NCBI GenBank assembly: GCA_035048815.1
Contig: JAUCBN010000001.1
Coordinates: 20,785,001 to 20,849,000, forward strand
From: Abelmoschus esculentus
Taxonomy: Eukaryota; Streptophyta; Magnoliopsida; Malvales; Malvaceae
DNA length: 64,000 nt
Reading direction: 5' to 3'
The notes beneath the pieces were generated by a model, which searched no databases, was not told the DNA's origin, and saw only the letters and a list, made by a program, of their open reading frames with translations. Positions 32,411 through 46,000 of this stretch are shown piece by piece; the stretch's first letter is position 1, and every line of letters begins with the position of its first letter. The position numbers were made by a program, and so were the translations under genes.

Positions 32411-34875
32411 CTGAGTGTATACCGTGATCGATGACCCCTCTCTTTGAGCATACCTTGCGATGAATGACCTCTCTCTTCGAGTTCATGTCATAATGTACGA
32501 TCTCTTTCTTAGAGCGTTTGGCGTGATGAACGACCCCTCTCATTGAGCATAAGTCACAATGAATGACCCCTATCTTTGAGTGCATGTCTTGGTGAACGGT
32601 CCCTCTCTTTGAGCGTATACCGTGTAGACAACTCATGTCTTTGAGCGTATGTCGTAATGAATGACCCCTCTCTTCGAGTGCATGTAATAACAAATAATCC
32701 CTTTCTTAGAGCGTACACCGTGATGGATGATCATTCTCTTTGAGGGTATATCGCGATGAATGAGCCCTCTCTTCGAGTGTTTCATAATGAACAGTCCCCT
32801 TCTTAGAGCTTATACCAAGATGGAAGACCCCTCTCTTTGAGCGTATGTCGCGGTGAATGACCCCTCTCTTCGAGCGCATGTCATAATGAACGGTCCTTTA
32901 CTTCGTGTGTATGCCGTGATAGATGACCCTATCTTTGAGCGTATGTTACGATGAATGACCCCTCTCTTCGACTGCATGTCATAATAAACGGTCCCTTTCT
33001 CAGAGAGTATATCGTGACGGAATGACCCCTCTCTTCGAGTTCATGTCATAATGACCCTTCTATTTAAGCGTATGTCGCGGTGAATGACCCCTCTCTTCGA
33101 GCGTATGTCATAATGAATAGTCCCTCTCTTTGAGCGTATGCCATGATGGAGACCCCTCTCTTTGAGCGTATGTCGCGATGAATGACCCCTATCTTCGGTG
33201 CGTGTCATAATGAACGGGAGCGTATACTATGATGGACGACCCCTCTCTTCGAGTGTATGTCGCAATGAATGACCCCTCTTCGAGTGCATGTCTTAATGAG
33301 CGGTCCCTCTTTGAGCATATACCGTGATGGACATCGCCGCTCTTTGAGCGTATATGGCGATAAAAGACCCCTCTCTTCGAGTGTATGTCATAATGAACGG
33401 TGCCTCTCATCGAGCGTATACCGTGATCGATGACCACTCACTTTGAGAATATGTTGCGATGAATGACCCTTCTCTTCGAGTGCATGTCATGGTGAATGGT
33501 ACCTCTCTTTGATCGTATGTCGCAATGAATGACCCCTCTCTTTGAGTGCGTGTCTTAATGAACGGTCCCTTAAGGTGTATTCCCAGATGGACGACCCTTC
33601 TCTTTGAGCGTATGTCAGGATGAAATACCCCACTCTTCGAGTGCATGTCATAATGAATTGTCCCTTTCTTAGAGCGTATACCGTGATGGACCATCCCTCT
33701 TTGAGCGTATGTCATGATGAATGACCCCTCTCTTTGAGTGCATGTCATTATGAACGGTCCTTTTCTTAGAGCGTATACCGTGATGGACGACCCTTCTCTT
33801 TGAGCGTATGTCTCTATGAATGAACCCTCTCTTTGAGTGAATGCCATGGTGAATGGTCCTTCTCATTGAGTGTACGTCGTGATGGACAACACCTCTCCTT
33901 CAGCGTATGTCGGAATGAATGACCCCTTTGTTCGAGTGCATGACATAATGAATGGTCCCTTTCTTAGAGAATATTCCGTGATAGAAGACACCTCTCTTTG
34001 AGCGTATGTCGTGATGAATAACCCCTCTGTTCTAGTTCATGTCATAATAATGGTTTTTTTCTTAGAGCGTATATCGTAATGAACGACCCTCTAATTGAGC
34101 GTATATCGTGATGAATGATCCCTCTCTTCGAGTGCATGTCATGGTATACGGTCTCTCTCTTTCAGCGTATGTTGTGGTGGACGACTCTTGTCTTTGAGCG
34201 TTTGTCGTGAAGAATGACCCCTATCTTTGAGTGTGTGTCATAATGAACAGTCCATCTCTTTGAGCGTATGTCGCGATGAATGACCTCTCTTCGAGTGCAT
34301 GTCTTAATGAACGATCCCTTTCTTAGAGTGTATACCGTGATGGACGACCCTTCTCTTTGAGCGTATGTCATGATGAATGAACTCTCTCTACAAGCGTACG
34401 TCATAATGAACGATCCCTCTCTTTGAGCGTATACCGTGATCGATGACCCCTCTCTTTAAGTGTATGCTGCGATGAAAGACCCCTCTCTTCGAGTGCATCT
34501 CCTGCTGAATGTGCCTCTCTTGGAGCTTGTTATAATGAATGGTCCCTTTCTAAGAACGTATACCACAACGGACGACTCCACTCTTTGAGCGTATATCGCG
34601 GTGAATTATCCCTCTCATCGAGAGTATGTCTTCATGAACGGTCCCTCTCTTTGAGCATAGGTCGTGACGGGCGACCCCTCTCTTTGAGCTTATGTCGCGA
34701 TGAATAACCCCTATCTTCGTGTGCATGTCATCGGTCCCTCTCTTTGAGCGTATACCCTGATAGATGACTCCACTCCTTGAGCATATGTCGCGATGAATGA
34801 CCCCTCTCTTCGAGTGCTTGACATAATGAACGATCCCTTTCTTAGAGCGTATACTGTGATGGACGACCCTTCTCT
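32411..34875 (-). repeat. 33-bp satellite block
   Basis: About 75 reverse-orientation units with the usual three variants. More single-unit deletions and shortened units are seen than in 20876-26983 (for example near 33210 and 34735). Confidence 0.95.
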
Positions 34876-35101
34876 TATCTTTCCAATGCATGTTGAATCG
34901 CATCAATCAGATATCGGAAGCTCGAGATATGAAAAATTTACTAAAGACTGTGAAGGCTAAAATTTTAAACCGAAAAGTTCCAACAACTCTTTGAAGGAGA
35001 CACCATTCAACCGAACGGTTAAGGAGGGAGACACCACCAATTGAACAGACACCAAGGCCACTATTCAGCCACCTTTTTAAAGGGAAATGTCCCTTGGACA
35101 C
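34876..35101 (+). mobile_element. Inverted LTR-1 fragment
   Basis: Reverse complement of LTR-1 sequence corresponding to about 35735-35960 of the neighbouring copy, in opposite orientation to every other LTR-1 copy here. It directly abuts the 3' terminus of the LTR-1 at 35102, making a 225-bp inverted repeat with a spacer of about 630 bp. Confidence 0.8.
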
Positions 35102-36791
35102 TGATATTCTGCAACTCTCCAAAGATGCTTGTAAAGAGAAGCTTTGATTGCCCGGACCTTATAATGCAAGAAAGCCTTGTATCATGCTTGTTTCATGAAC
35201 AAAAGAATGTTAAAGAATGCTGGAAATAAGCTAAGGATGATTTAAGAAGAGGTCATGGTGTGGGGTATTGTTTAGATGAAAAGGAAGTTGTCTTGGTGAA
35301 GGGAATGCGTGGGGGATGTTGATGGTTGATTAAGGAAGAAAATGGAGGTGTTTAAGTGAAGTAAATGATATGGAAGGATATGTTAAGGGCTGGTGAAGAA
35401 TGGTGGACGAAAATGGAATGTGGGTGTTGATTATTTGACGATGGAATGATAGTATTCAAAGGGGCAAAGGTTGAACTTACGTTATAGGAACATAAACCCA
35501 ATCTAGTTGCAACTCTGAGGGTGGTAGATACACTTAGACCTCTTGAAAATGTAATTCCAGAAATCTAAAATATAAAGGATGGAGGGTGATGCCACAAATC
35601 AAAGAGATGATTTGATAAGTCGATAAAGTTTTTAAAAGAATAAAAATGAGAGATTAACTCACAAAATAAATAATCTGATTCAAAGTTGTGTGTTTAAATG
35701 CTAAAATGGCTACATATTTATAGGAAATGAAAGGGTGTGGCCAAGGGACATTCCCCTTTGGAAAGGTGGATGAATAATGGCCTTGGTGTTTGTTCAATTG
35801 GTGGTGTCTCCCTCCTTAACCGTTCGGGTTGAATAGTGTCTCCTTCCAAGAATTGTTGTAATTTTCGGTTCAAAATTCCACCCTGCACAGTCTTCAGTAA
35901 ATTGGACATATCTCAAGTTCTCGATATCAGATTGATGCAATTCGACATGCATCGAAAAGATAAGAGATAGAGGAACAACTTTAATAAATACACCGAAAAC
36001 CAATTCTACTTGTATCTTACTCGAAATTGGCAAACAATTGGACCATCATGAATCTGCCCAATGAAGAGTGTTATATCTTTGTTTTGGCGCCCAAACATGT
36101 TTCCTTCCATGGTTGGTCGGTTGTGTCTCTTGGGGAGGAACATGTTCTTCCATGGTTTAGCGGAAAGTTGTAGGGTGAGCTAAGATGAGCTGGATGAACT
36201 AAGGTTGAGCTGAGCTAGCTAGATGATTTAGCTAGCTGAAATTTCACCATCTAGCTGAACGGCTAACCCCTTAGTTGAGTGAATTGATCCTTAGGGCCAT
36301 AATACTCTCCTTAATCCATAAGAGTGTATAGGAGTTGATCCGAATCCCAAATGAAGAGAAATTCTCCATTTGTCGTTTTGAGCTCGTTTTGAATTCGTGA
36401 GCTAGAACGAAGCTATGTTCCACTTCATTGCGCTGCCTAGGAGTGTTTAGTACATTTAGGTGTTGATCAGAAGCTGGTAAGTGCCTCAAACAATGATTCT
36501 TTGTTTTGAGCTCAAATGGTGCATTTGAGCTAAAAAATAGATGGCCAATAGTCCCTTAAGCTGTATTTAACATAACCTGCAAAAGAACAACTTAAACTAA
36601 TAAGTATGATGTTATTAAACATGTGTTGAAAATTAATTATGCATAATATAAGCTAAATAAAGATGTGGTTCAATACTAATTACTAAGTTATCAATAGTAA
36701 TATAAGGAAATAAACATTATAGGTATATAATATGAGATAGCAAGCGAGTGTAGCACATGAATTGAGTAAATAAAGAGGATTAAGTTGAACC
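35102..36791 (-). mobile_element. LTR-1, nearly complete
   Basis: From the 3' terminus TGATATTCTG (+ strand) at 35102 to about 36791, where satellite begins. Compared with 1-266 it lacks about the last 80-100 bp of the 5' end. TATA-like element at 35713-35724. No PBS beside it. More diverged from the other LTR-1 copies than they are from each other. Confidence 0.82.
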
Positions 36792-37509
36792 ATTGTCTTC
36801 GAGTGCATGTCATAGTCAACTATCCCTCTCTTTGAGCATATACTCTGATGGATGACCCTGCTCCTTGAGCGTATGTTGCGATGAATGACCCCTCTCTTCG
36901 AGTGAATGTCAAAATGAATGATCCCTTTCTTAGAGCGTATACCACGATGGATGACCCCTCTCTTTGAGCGTATGTCACGATGAATGACACCTCTATTCGA
37001 GTGCATGTCATAATAAGCATTTCCTCTATTTGAGCGTATACCGTGACCGATGAACCCTCTCTTTGAGCATATGTTAGATGAAGGATCCCTCCCTAAGAGT
37101 GCATTTCATGGTGAACGGTCCCTCTCTTTGAGCATATACCATCACTATTTGAGCGTATGTCACGATGAAAGACCCCTCTCTTCGAGTGCATGTCATAATG
37201 AATGGTCCCTCTCATTGAGCGTATGTCGCGGTGAATGACCCCTCTCGTTAAGTGTATGTCATAATGAACGGTTCCTCTCTTTGAGAGTATGCCATGATGG
37301 ACGACCCTTCTCTTTGAGCGAATGTCGCGATGAATGAACCCTCTCTTTGATTGCATGTCATGGTGAATAGTCTCTCTCTTTGAGCGTATACCTTGATGGA
37401 TAACTTCTCTCTTTGTGCGTATGTCGCGATGAATGACCCCTCTCTTCGAGTGCATGTTATAATAAACCATCACTTTCTTAGACCGTATGCCGTGATGGAC
37501 GACCATTCT
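36792..37509 (-). repeat. 33-bp satellite, last block
   Basis: About 22 reverse-orientation units between LTR-1 and LTR-3. No 33-bp units are seen to the right of this point. Confidence 0.94.
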
Positions 37510-38930
37510 TGATGTGTGGCAATCTTGTTGATGATGCTAAGTGGCACACTTTGATTGTTGGACCTGGGAAGGAAGCAAGTCTCTCGCAATAAATGACTGC
37601 AAAATGAAGAATTAAGGATAAAGGATGAAAGGAATAAGTAGAATTAATAAAAGGAATAGTTTAGGGACTGATTTTGAAGCGGAAGGATGTGTGGTGTTGA
37701 TGAGGGTGAATGGATGTTTAGGACGTTTTGTGGTGATGACAAAGGATTGGAATGATGTATAGAATGAGAGGATATGTAATGAATGGTCAAATGAAAATAT
37801 TATCTTAAAGATACTCAAGGAAGAAGCTAGGTTATAAAAAACCTAATCCTGAACCTTCTATTGATCTTTAAGGGGTGGTGATAAACAGACTTTGACCCTT
37901 TTAGTATATTAAACTAATAGAACTAGAAGTATCAAGATGATAGAAAAGGGGTTGACGCCAAAAGTAAAAAAGTATATGATAAGTCGATAAAGTTCTAAGA
38001 AGAACTAAACGAGAGAAAATTCTCACAAAGGATAAAATATATTGTGAATTGTGTTTTACAAATGAAAATTTAAGTCCAAATTATAGGAAATAAAAGGGTG
38101 TGGCCAAAGGACATTTCCCTTTGAAAAGGTGATCGAATAGTGGCCTTGGGGACTATCCAACTGGTGGTTTCTCCCTCCTTAACCGTTCGGTTGAATAGTG
38201 TCTCCTTCCAAAAGTTGTTGGAACTTTTCGGTTTAAAATTCTAACCTGCACAGTCTTCAGTAATTTGGCCATATCTCAAGTTCCTGATATTGGATTGATT
38301 CGATTCTACATGCGTTAAAAAGATAAGAGATAGAGGCACAACTTTTATGAAGACACAAAAACCCAATTTTGCTTGAATCATGCTAGAAAATGGAAAACAA
38401 GTGGACCATCATGAATCTGTTCATTGAAAAGTGTTATCTCTTTGTTTGGTTGCCCACTTGCTTTCCCTTTGATATCATGGCATCCAATGTGGATGATGGA
38501 CGAACATGATGCTTGGTGAAGGGTTGGTGACCTTCGGGTGTAGTTAAGATGAGCTAATCAAGCTGGGAGTGAGCTGAATTAAACTGAGCTATCTAGCTGA
38601 AAGATATAGCTAAAGTTTGAAACTGAAATAAGCTAATCTGAGATGCCTTTAGCAAAGTGAGTTGGTCGTTAGCTTCCCTATACTCTCTTCTAGTGCTAGG
38701 AGTGTTTTGGAGCTGATCCGAATCTCCTAAGGCCTCGTTTTAAATTATGCTTCGTTTGAGCTCATATGGGATTTATGAGCTAACATGAAGCTAGTCTTGA
38801 GTCCTTTAAGTACTGTAGGAGTGTTCCATGCATTTTCAAGCTATTCTAAAGTTGGCTCGTTGTGTTTCTAACATTACCTTCCGTTTAGCTTCTTCTAAGT
38901 TGATTGAGCTGACACCGACAACAAAATGAC
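37510..38930 (-). mobile_element. LTR-3, truncated by the 170-bp satellite
   Basis: Matches 19300-20640 from its 3' terminus (TGATGTGTGG on + at 37510). The 5' end is lost: the sequence passes into the AT-rich satellite at about 38918-38931. It contains the same AGCT-rich stretch (38540-38650). No coding content. Confidence 0.8.
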
Positions 38931-40035
38931 AACCAAAATGTTATTAAATCAAATTTTATGAGTTCAAATAATTGATTATGAGCTGTTGAACAAAATTATA
39001 CAGATTAATCACAAATTTTCATCTTTTTACTCGGTTAAAATTCGAACGGAATCTCTATAAAGCCCATTTAGACATGCACGTTTTAACACATCAAAACGAC
39101 AACCAAATTTTATTAAAATCAAATTTTATGATTTGAAATAATTAATTATAGGCTTTTGAACAAAATTATACAGATTAATCTGAAATTTTTAGAAGTTTAC
39201 TCGGTTAAAATTAGAACGAAATCTCTATAAAGCCCATTTAGACATGCACGTTTTAATCCCAACAAAACAACAACCAAATGTTATAAAATCAAATTTTATG
39301 AGTTTAAATATTTAATTATGGGCTTTTGAACAAAATTATACAGATTAATCTTAAATTTTAAGGTTTTTACTCGGTTAAAATTCGAACGGATTTTCTATAG
39401 AGCATATTTAGACATGATCGTATTAATCGCATCAAAACGACAATCAAATGTTATTAAATTAAATTTTATGAGTTCAAATAGTTAATTATAGGCTTTTGAA
39501 CAAAATTATACAAATTAATCTCAAATTTTCAACTTTTTACTCGGTTAAAATTCGAACAGAATCTCTATAAAGCCCATTTAGACATGCACGTTTTTAATCC
39601 CAACAAAACGATAACCAAATGTTATTAAATCAAATTTTATGATTTCAAATACTTGATTATGGGCTTTCGAAAAAAAAAATATACGGATTAATCTCAAATT
39701 TTTAGCTTTTTACTCCGTTAAAATTCGAAAGGAATCTCTATAAAGACCATTTAGACATGTACGTTTTAATCCCAACAAAACGACGACCAAATGTTATTAA
39801 ATCAAATTTTATGAGTTCAAATATTTAATTATGGGCTTTTAAACAAAATTATACAGATGAATCTCAAATTTTAAGGTTTTTACTCGGTTAAAATTCGAAC
39901 GGAATCTCTATAGAGCACATTTAGACATGCTCGTATTAATCGCATCAAAACGACAACCAAATGTTATTAAATTAGATTTTATGAGTTCAAATAGTTAATT
40001 ATAGGCTTTTGAACAACATTATACAGATTAATCTC
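38931..40035 (-). repeat. 170-bp satellite, reverse orientation, left edge
   Basis: About 6.5 monomers of an AT-rich 170-bp repeat, with landmarks TACTCGGTTAAAATTCGAAC and TTTAGACATGCACGTTTTAA. The orientation is opposite to the main array. It ends within a monomer at about 40035. Confidence 0.95.
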
Positions 40036-43000
40036 AAATTTATACGCTTTATAGAGAATCCGTTCTAATTTTAACCGAGTAAAATTCTGAAAATTTGAGA
40101 TTAATCTGTATAATTTTGTTCAGAAGCCAATAATTAAATATTTGAAATCATAAAATTTGATTTTAATAAAATTTGGTTGTCGTTTTGTTGTGATTAAAAC
40201 GTGCATGTCTAAATAGGCTTTATAGAGATTCCGTTCTAATTTTAACCGAGTAAAATTCTGAAAATTTGAGATTAATCTGAATAATTTTGTTCAAAAGCTA
40301 ATAATTAAAAATTTAAAATCATAAAATTTGATTTTAATAAAATTTGGTTGTCGTTTTGATGTGATTAGAACGTGCATGTCTAAATGGGCTTTATAGAGAT
40401 TCCGTTCGAATTTTAACCAAGTAAAAAGCTGAAAATTTTAGATTAATCTGTATAATTTTGTTCAAAAGCCCATAATCAAGTATTTGAACTCATAAAATTT
40501 GATTTAATAACATATTGGTTGTCGTTTTGTTGCGATTAAAATGTGTATGTCTAAATAGGCTTTATTGGGAATACGTTCCAATTTTAACCGAGTAAAATTC
40601 TGAAAATTTGAGATTAAATTGTATAATTTTGTTCAAAAGCTAATAATTAATTATTTGAAATCATAATTTTTGATTTAATAAAATTTGTTTGTCGTTTTGT
40701 TGGGATTAAAACGTGCATGTCTAAATGGGCTTTATAGAGACTTCTTTCGAATTTTAACCGAGTAAACAGCTGAAAATTTAAGCTTAATCTGTATAGTTTT
40801 GTTCAAAAGCTCATAATTAAATATTTGAACTCATAAAATTTGATTTAATAACATTTTGGTTGTCGTTTTGTTGTGATTAAAACGTGAATGTCTAAATTGG
40901 CTTCATAGAGAATCCGTTCTAATTTTAATCGAGTAAAATTCTGAAAATTTGAGATTAATCTGTATAATTTCATTCAAAAGCTAATAATTAAATATTTAAA
41001 ATCATAAAATTTGATTTTAATAAAATTTGGTTGTCGTTTTGATGCGATTAAAACGTGCATGTCTAAATGGGCTTTATAGAGATTCCGTTCGGATTTTAAC
41101 CGAGTAAAAAGCAGAAAATTTGAGATTAATCTATATAATGTTGTTCAAAAGCCTATAATTAACTATTTGAACTCATAAAATTTAATTTAATAATATTTGG
41201 TTGTCGTTTTGATGCGATTAATACGAGCATGTCTAAATATGCTCTATAGTGAATCCGTTCGAATTTTAACCGAGTAAACAGCTGAAAATTTGAGATTAAT
41301 CTGTATAATTTTTTTCAAAAGCCCATAATTAAATATTTAAACTCATAAAATTTGATTTAATAAAATTTGGTTATCGTTTTGATGCGATTAAAACGTGCAT
41401 GTCTAAATGGGCTTTATAGAGATTCCGTTCTAATTTTAACCGAGTAAAAAGCTGAAAATTTGAGATTAATCTGTATAATTTTGTTCAAAAGCCCATAATA
41501 AGGTATTTGAACTCATAAAAGTTGATTTAATAATATTTTAGTTGTCGTTTTGATGCGATTAAAACGTACATGTCTAAATGGTATTTATAGAGATTCCGTT
41601 CGAATTTTAACCGAGTAAAAAGCTGAAAATTTGAGATTAATCTGTATAATTCTGTTCAAAAGCCTATATTTAACTATTTGAACTCATAAAATTTAATTTA
41701 ATAACATTTTGTTGTCGTTTTGATGCGATAAATACGAGCATGTCTAAATGTGCTCTATAGAGAATCCGTTCGAATTTTAACCGAGTAAAAATCTTAAATT
41801 TTTAGATTAATCAGTATAATTTTGTTCAAAAGCCTATAATTAAATATTTGAACTCATAAAATTTAATTTAATAACATTTGGTTGTCGTTTTGTTGGGATT
41901 AAAACGTACATGTCTAAATGAACTTTATGGAGATTCCGTTCTAATTTTAACCAAGTAAAATTCTGAAAATTTCAGATTAATCTGTATAATTTTGTTCAAA
42001 AGCTAATAATTAATTATTTGAAATCATAAAATTTGATTTTAATATAATTTGGTTGTCGTTTTGATGTGATTAAAACGTGCATATCTAAATGGGCTTTATA
42101 GAGATTCTTTTCGAATTTTAACCGAGTAAAAAGCATAAAATTTGAGATTAATTTGTATAATTTTGTTCAGAAGCCTATAATTAACAATTTGAACTCATAA
42201 AATTTAGTTTAATAACATATGGTTGTCGTTTTGATGCGATTAATACGAGCATGTCGAAATATGTTTCTATAGTGAATCCGTTCGAATTTTAACGTAGTAA
42301 AAACCTAAAAAGTTGAGATTAATCTGCATAATTTTGTTCAAAAGCCCATAATTAAATATTTAAACTCATAAAATTTGATTTAATAAAATTTAGTTATCGT
42401 TTTGATGCGATTAATACGAGCATGTCGAAATGCGCGTTATATAGAATCCGTTCGAATTTTAACAGAGTAAAAAACTTAAAATTTGAGATTAATCTTTAAA
42501 ATTTTGTTCAAAAGCCCATAATTAAATATTTAAACTCATAAAATTTGATTTAATAACATTTAATTATCGTTTTATTGGGATTAAAACGTGCATGTCTAAA
42601 TGAGCTTTATAGAGATTCTGTTCTAATTTTAATAGAGTAAAATTCTGAAAATTTGAGATTAATCTGTATAATTTTGTTCAAAAGGTAATAATTAATTATT
42701 TGAAATCATAAAATTTAATTTTAATAAAATTTGGTTGTCGTTTTGATTCGATTAAAACGTGCATATCTAAATGGGCTTTATAGAGATTCTGTTCGAATTT
42801 TAACGGAGTAAAAAGCTGAAAATTTGAGATTAATCAGTATAATTTTAATCAGAAGCCTATAATTAACTATTTGAACACATAAAATTTAATTTAATAACAT
42901 ATGGTTGTCGTTTTGATGCGATTAATACGAGCATGTCTAAATGTGCTCTATAGTGAATCCGTTCGAATTTTAACTGAGTAAAAACCTTAAAATTTGAGAT

Positions 43001-46000
43001 TAATCTGTATAATTTTGTTCAAAAGCCCATAATTAAATATTTAAACTCATAAAATTTGATTTAATAAAATTTGGTAATCGTTTTGATACGATTAAAACGT
43101 ATATGTCTAAATAGGCTTTATAGAGATTCCGTTCGAATTTTAACCGAGTAAAAAGCATAAAATTTGAGATTAATCTGTATAATTTTGTTCAAAAGCCTAT
43201 AATTAACTATTTGAACTCATAAAATTTAATTTAATAATATTTGGTTGTCGTTTGGATGCGATTAATACGAGCATGTCTAAATGTGCTCTATAGAAAATCC
43301 GTTCGAATTTTAACGGAGTAAAAAACATAAAATTTGAGATTAATCTTTATAATTTTGTTCAAAAGCTCATAATTAAATATTTAAACTCATAAAATTTGAT
43401 TTAATAACATTTGATTGTCGTTTATTGGGATTAAAACATGCATGTCTATATGGGCTTTATAGAGATTCCGTTCTAATTTAAACCGAGTAAAATTCTAAAA
43501 ATTTCAAATTAATCTGTATAATTTTGTTCAAAAGCTAATAATTAATTATTTGAAATCGTAAAATTTGATTTTAATAAAATTTGGTTATCGTTTTCATGCG
43601 ATTAAAATGTGCATATCTAAATGGGCTTTATAGAGATTCCGTTCGAATTTTAACCTAGTAAGAAGCATAAAATTTGAGATTAATCTGTATAATTTTGTTC
43701 AAAAGCCTATAATTAACTATTTGAACTCATAAAATTTAATTTAATAACATATAGTTGTCGTTTAGATACGATTAATGCGAGCATGTCTAAATGTGCTCTA
43801 TAGTGAATCCGTTCGAACTTTAACCGAGTAAAAACATTAAAATTTGAGATTAATCTGTATAATTTTGTTCAAAAGCCCATAATTAAATATTTAAAATCAT
43901 AAAATTTGATTTAATAAAATTTATTTATCGTTTTTATACGATTAAAACGTGCCTGTCTAAATGGGCTTTATAGAGATTCCGTTCTAATTTTAACCAAGTA
44001 AAAAGCTGAAAATTTGAGATTAATCTGTATAATTTTGTTCAAAACCCCATAATCAAGTATTTGAACTCATAAAATTTGATTTAATAACATTTTAGTTGTT
44101 GTTTTGTTGCGATTAAAACGTGCATGTCTAATTGGGCTTTATAGAGAATTCGTTCGAATTTTAACCGAGTAAAAACCTTAAAATTTGAGATTAATCTATA
44201 TAATTTTTTCAAAAGCCCATAATTAAATATTTCAACTTATAAAATTTGATTTAATAACATTTGGTCTTCGTTTTGTTGGGATTAAAACGTGCATGTGTAA
44301 ATAGGCTTTATAGAGATTCCGTTCGAATTTTAACTGAGTAAAATTCTAAAAATATCAGATTAATCTATATAATTTTGTTTAAAAGCACATAATCAAGTAT
44401 TTGAACTCATAAAATTTGATTTAATAACATTTTGGTTGTCGTTTTGTTGTGATTAAAACGTACATGTCTAAATAGGCTTTACAGAGAATCAATTCTAATT
44501 TTAACCTAGTAAAATTTTGAAAATTTGAGATTAATCAGTATAATTTTGTTCAAAAGCTAATAATTAAATATTTTAAATTATAAAATTTTATTTTAATAAA
44601 ATTTTGTTGTCATTTTGATGCGATTAAAACGTGCATCTCTAAATAGGCTTTATAGAGATTCCGTTCAAATTTTAATCGAGCAAAATACTGAAAATTTGAG
44701 ATTAATCTGTATAATTTTGTTCAAAAGCCTATAATTAACTATTTGAACTCATAAAATTTAATTTAATAATATTTGGTTATCTTTTTGATGCGATTAATAC
44801 GAGCATGTCTAAATGTGCTATATAGAGAATCTGTTCGAATTTTAACAGAGTAAAAACCTTAAAATTTGAGATTAATCTGTATAATTTTGTTCAAAAGCCT
44901 ATAATTAAATATTTAAACTCATAAAATTTGATTTAATAATATTTGGTTGTCGTTTTATTGGGATTAAAACGTGCATGTCTAAATGGGCTTTATAGAGATT
45001 CCGTTCTAATTTTAAACGAGAAAAATTCTGAAAATTTTAGATTAATCTATGTAATCTTGTTCAAAAGCTAATAATTAATTATTTGAAATCATAAAGTTTG
45101 ATTTTAATAAAATTTGGTTGTCGTTTTGATGCGATTAAAAGGTGTATATCTAAATTGGCTTTATAGAGATTCCGTTCGAATTTTAACCGAGTAAAAAGCA
45201 TAAAATTTGAGATTAATCTGTATAATTTTGTTCAAAAGCCTATAATTAGCTATTTGAACTCATAAAATTGAAGTTAATAAAATTTGGTTGTCGTTTTGAT
45301 GCGATTAAACCGTCCATGTCTAAATCGGCTTTATAGAGATTCCGTTCTAATTTTAACCGAGTAAAAAGCTAAAAATTTGAGATTAATCTGTACAATATTG
45401 TTCAAAAGCCTATAATTAAATATTTAAACTCATAAAATTTGATTTAATAACATTTGATTGTCGTTTTATTGGGATTAAAACGTGCATGTCTATATGGGCT
45501 TTATAGAGATTCCGTTCTAATTTTATCCGAGTAAAAAGCTAAAAATTTGAGGTTAATCTGTATAATTTTGTTCAAAAGCCCATAATCGAGTATTTGAACT
45601 CATAAAATTTGATTTAATGACATTGTAGTTGTTATTTTGTTGTGATTAAAACGTGCATGTCGAAATAGGATTTAATAAAATTTGATTTAATAACATTCGA
45701 GATTAATCTGTATAATTTTATTCAAAAGCCTATAATTAACTATTTGAACTCATAAAATTTAATTTAATAACATTTGGTTATCATTTTGATGCGATTAAAC
45801 CGTCCATGTCTAAATCGGCTTTATAGAGATTCCGTTCTAATTTTAACCGAGTAAAAAGCTAAAAATTTGAGATTAATCTGTACAATATTGTTCAAAAGCC
45901 TATAATTAAATATTTAAACTCATAAAATTTGATTTAATAAAATTTGATTTAATAAAATTTGGTTGTCTTTTTGTTGGGATTAAAATGTGCATGTCGAAAT

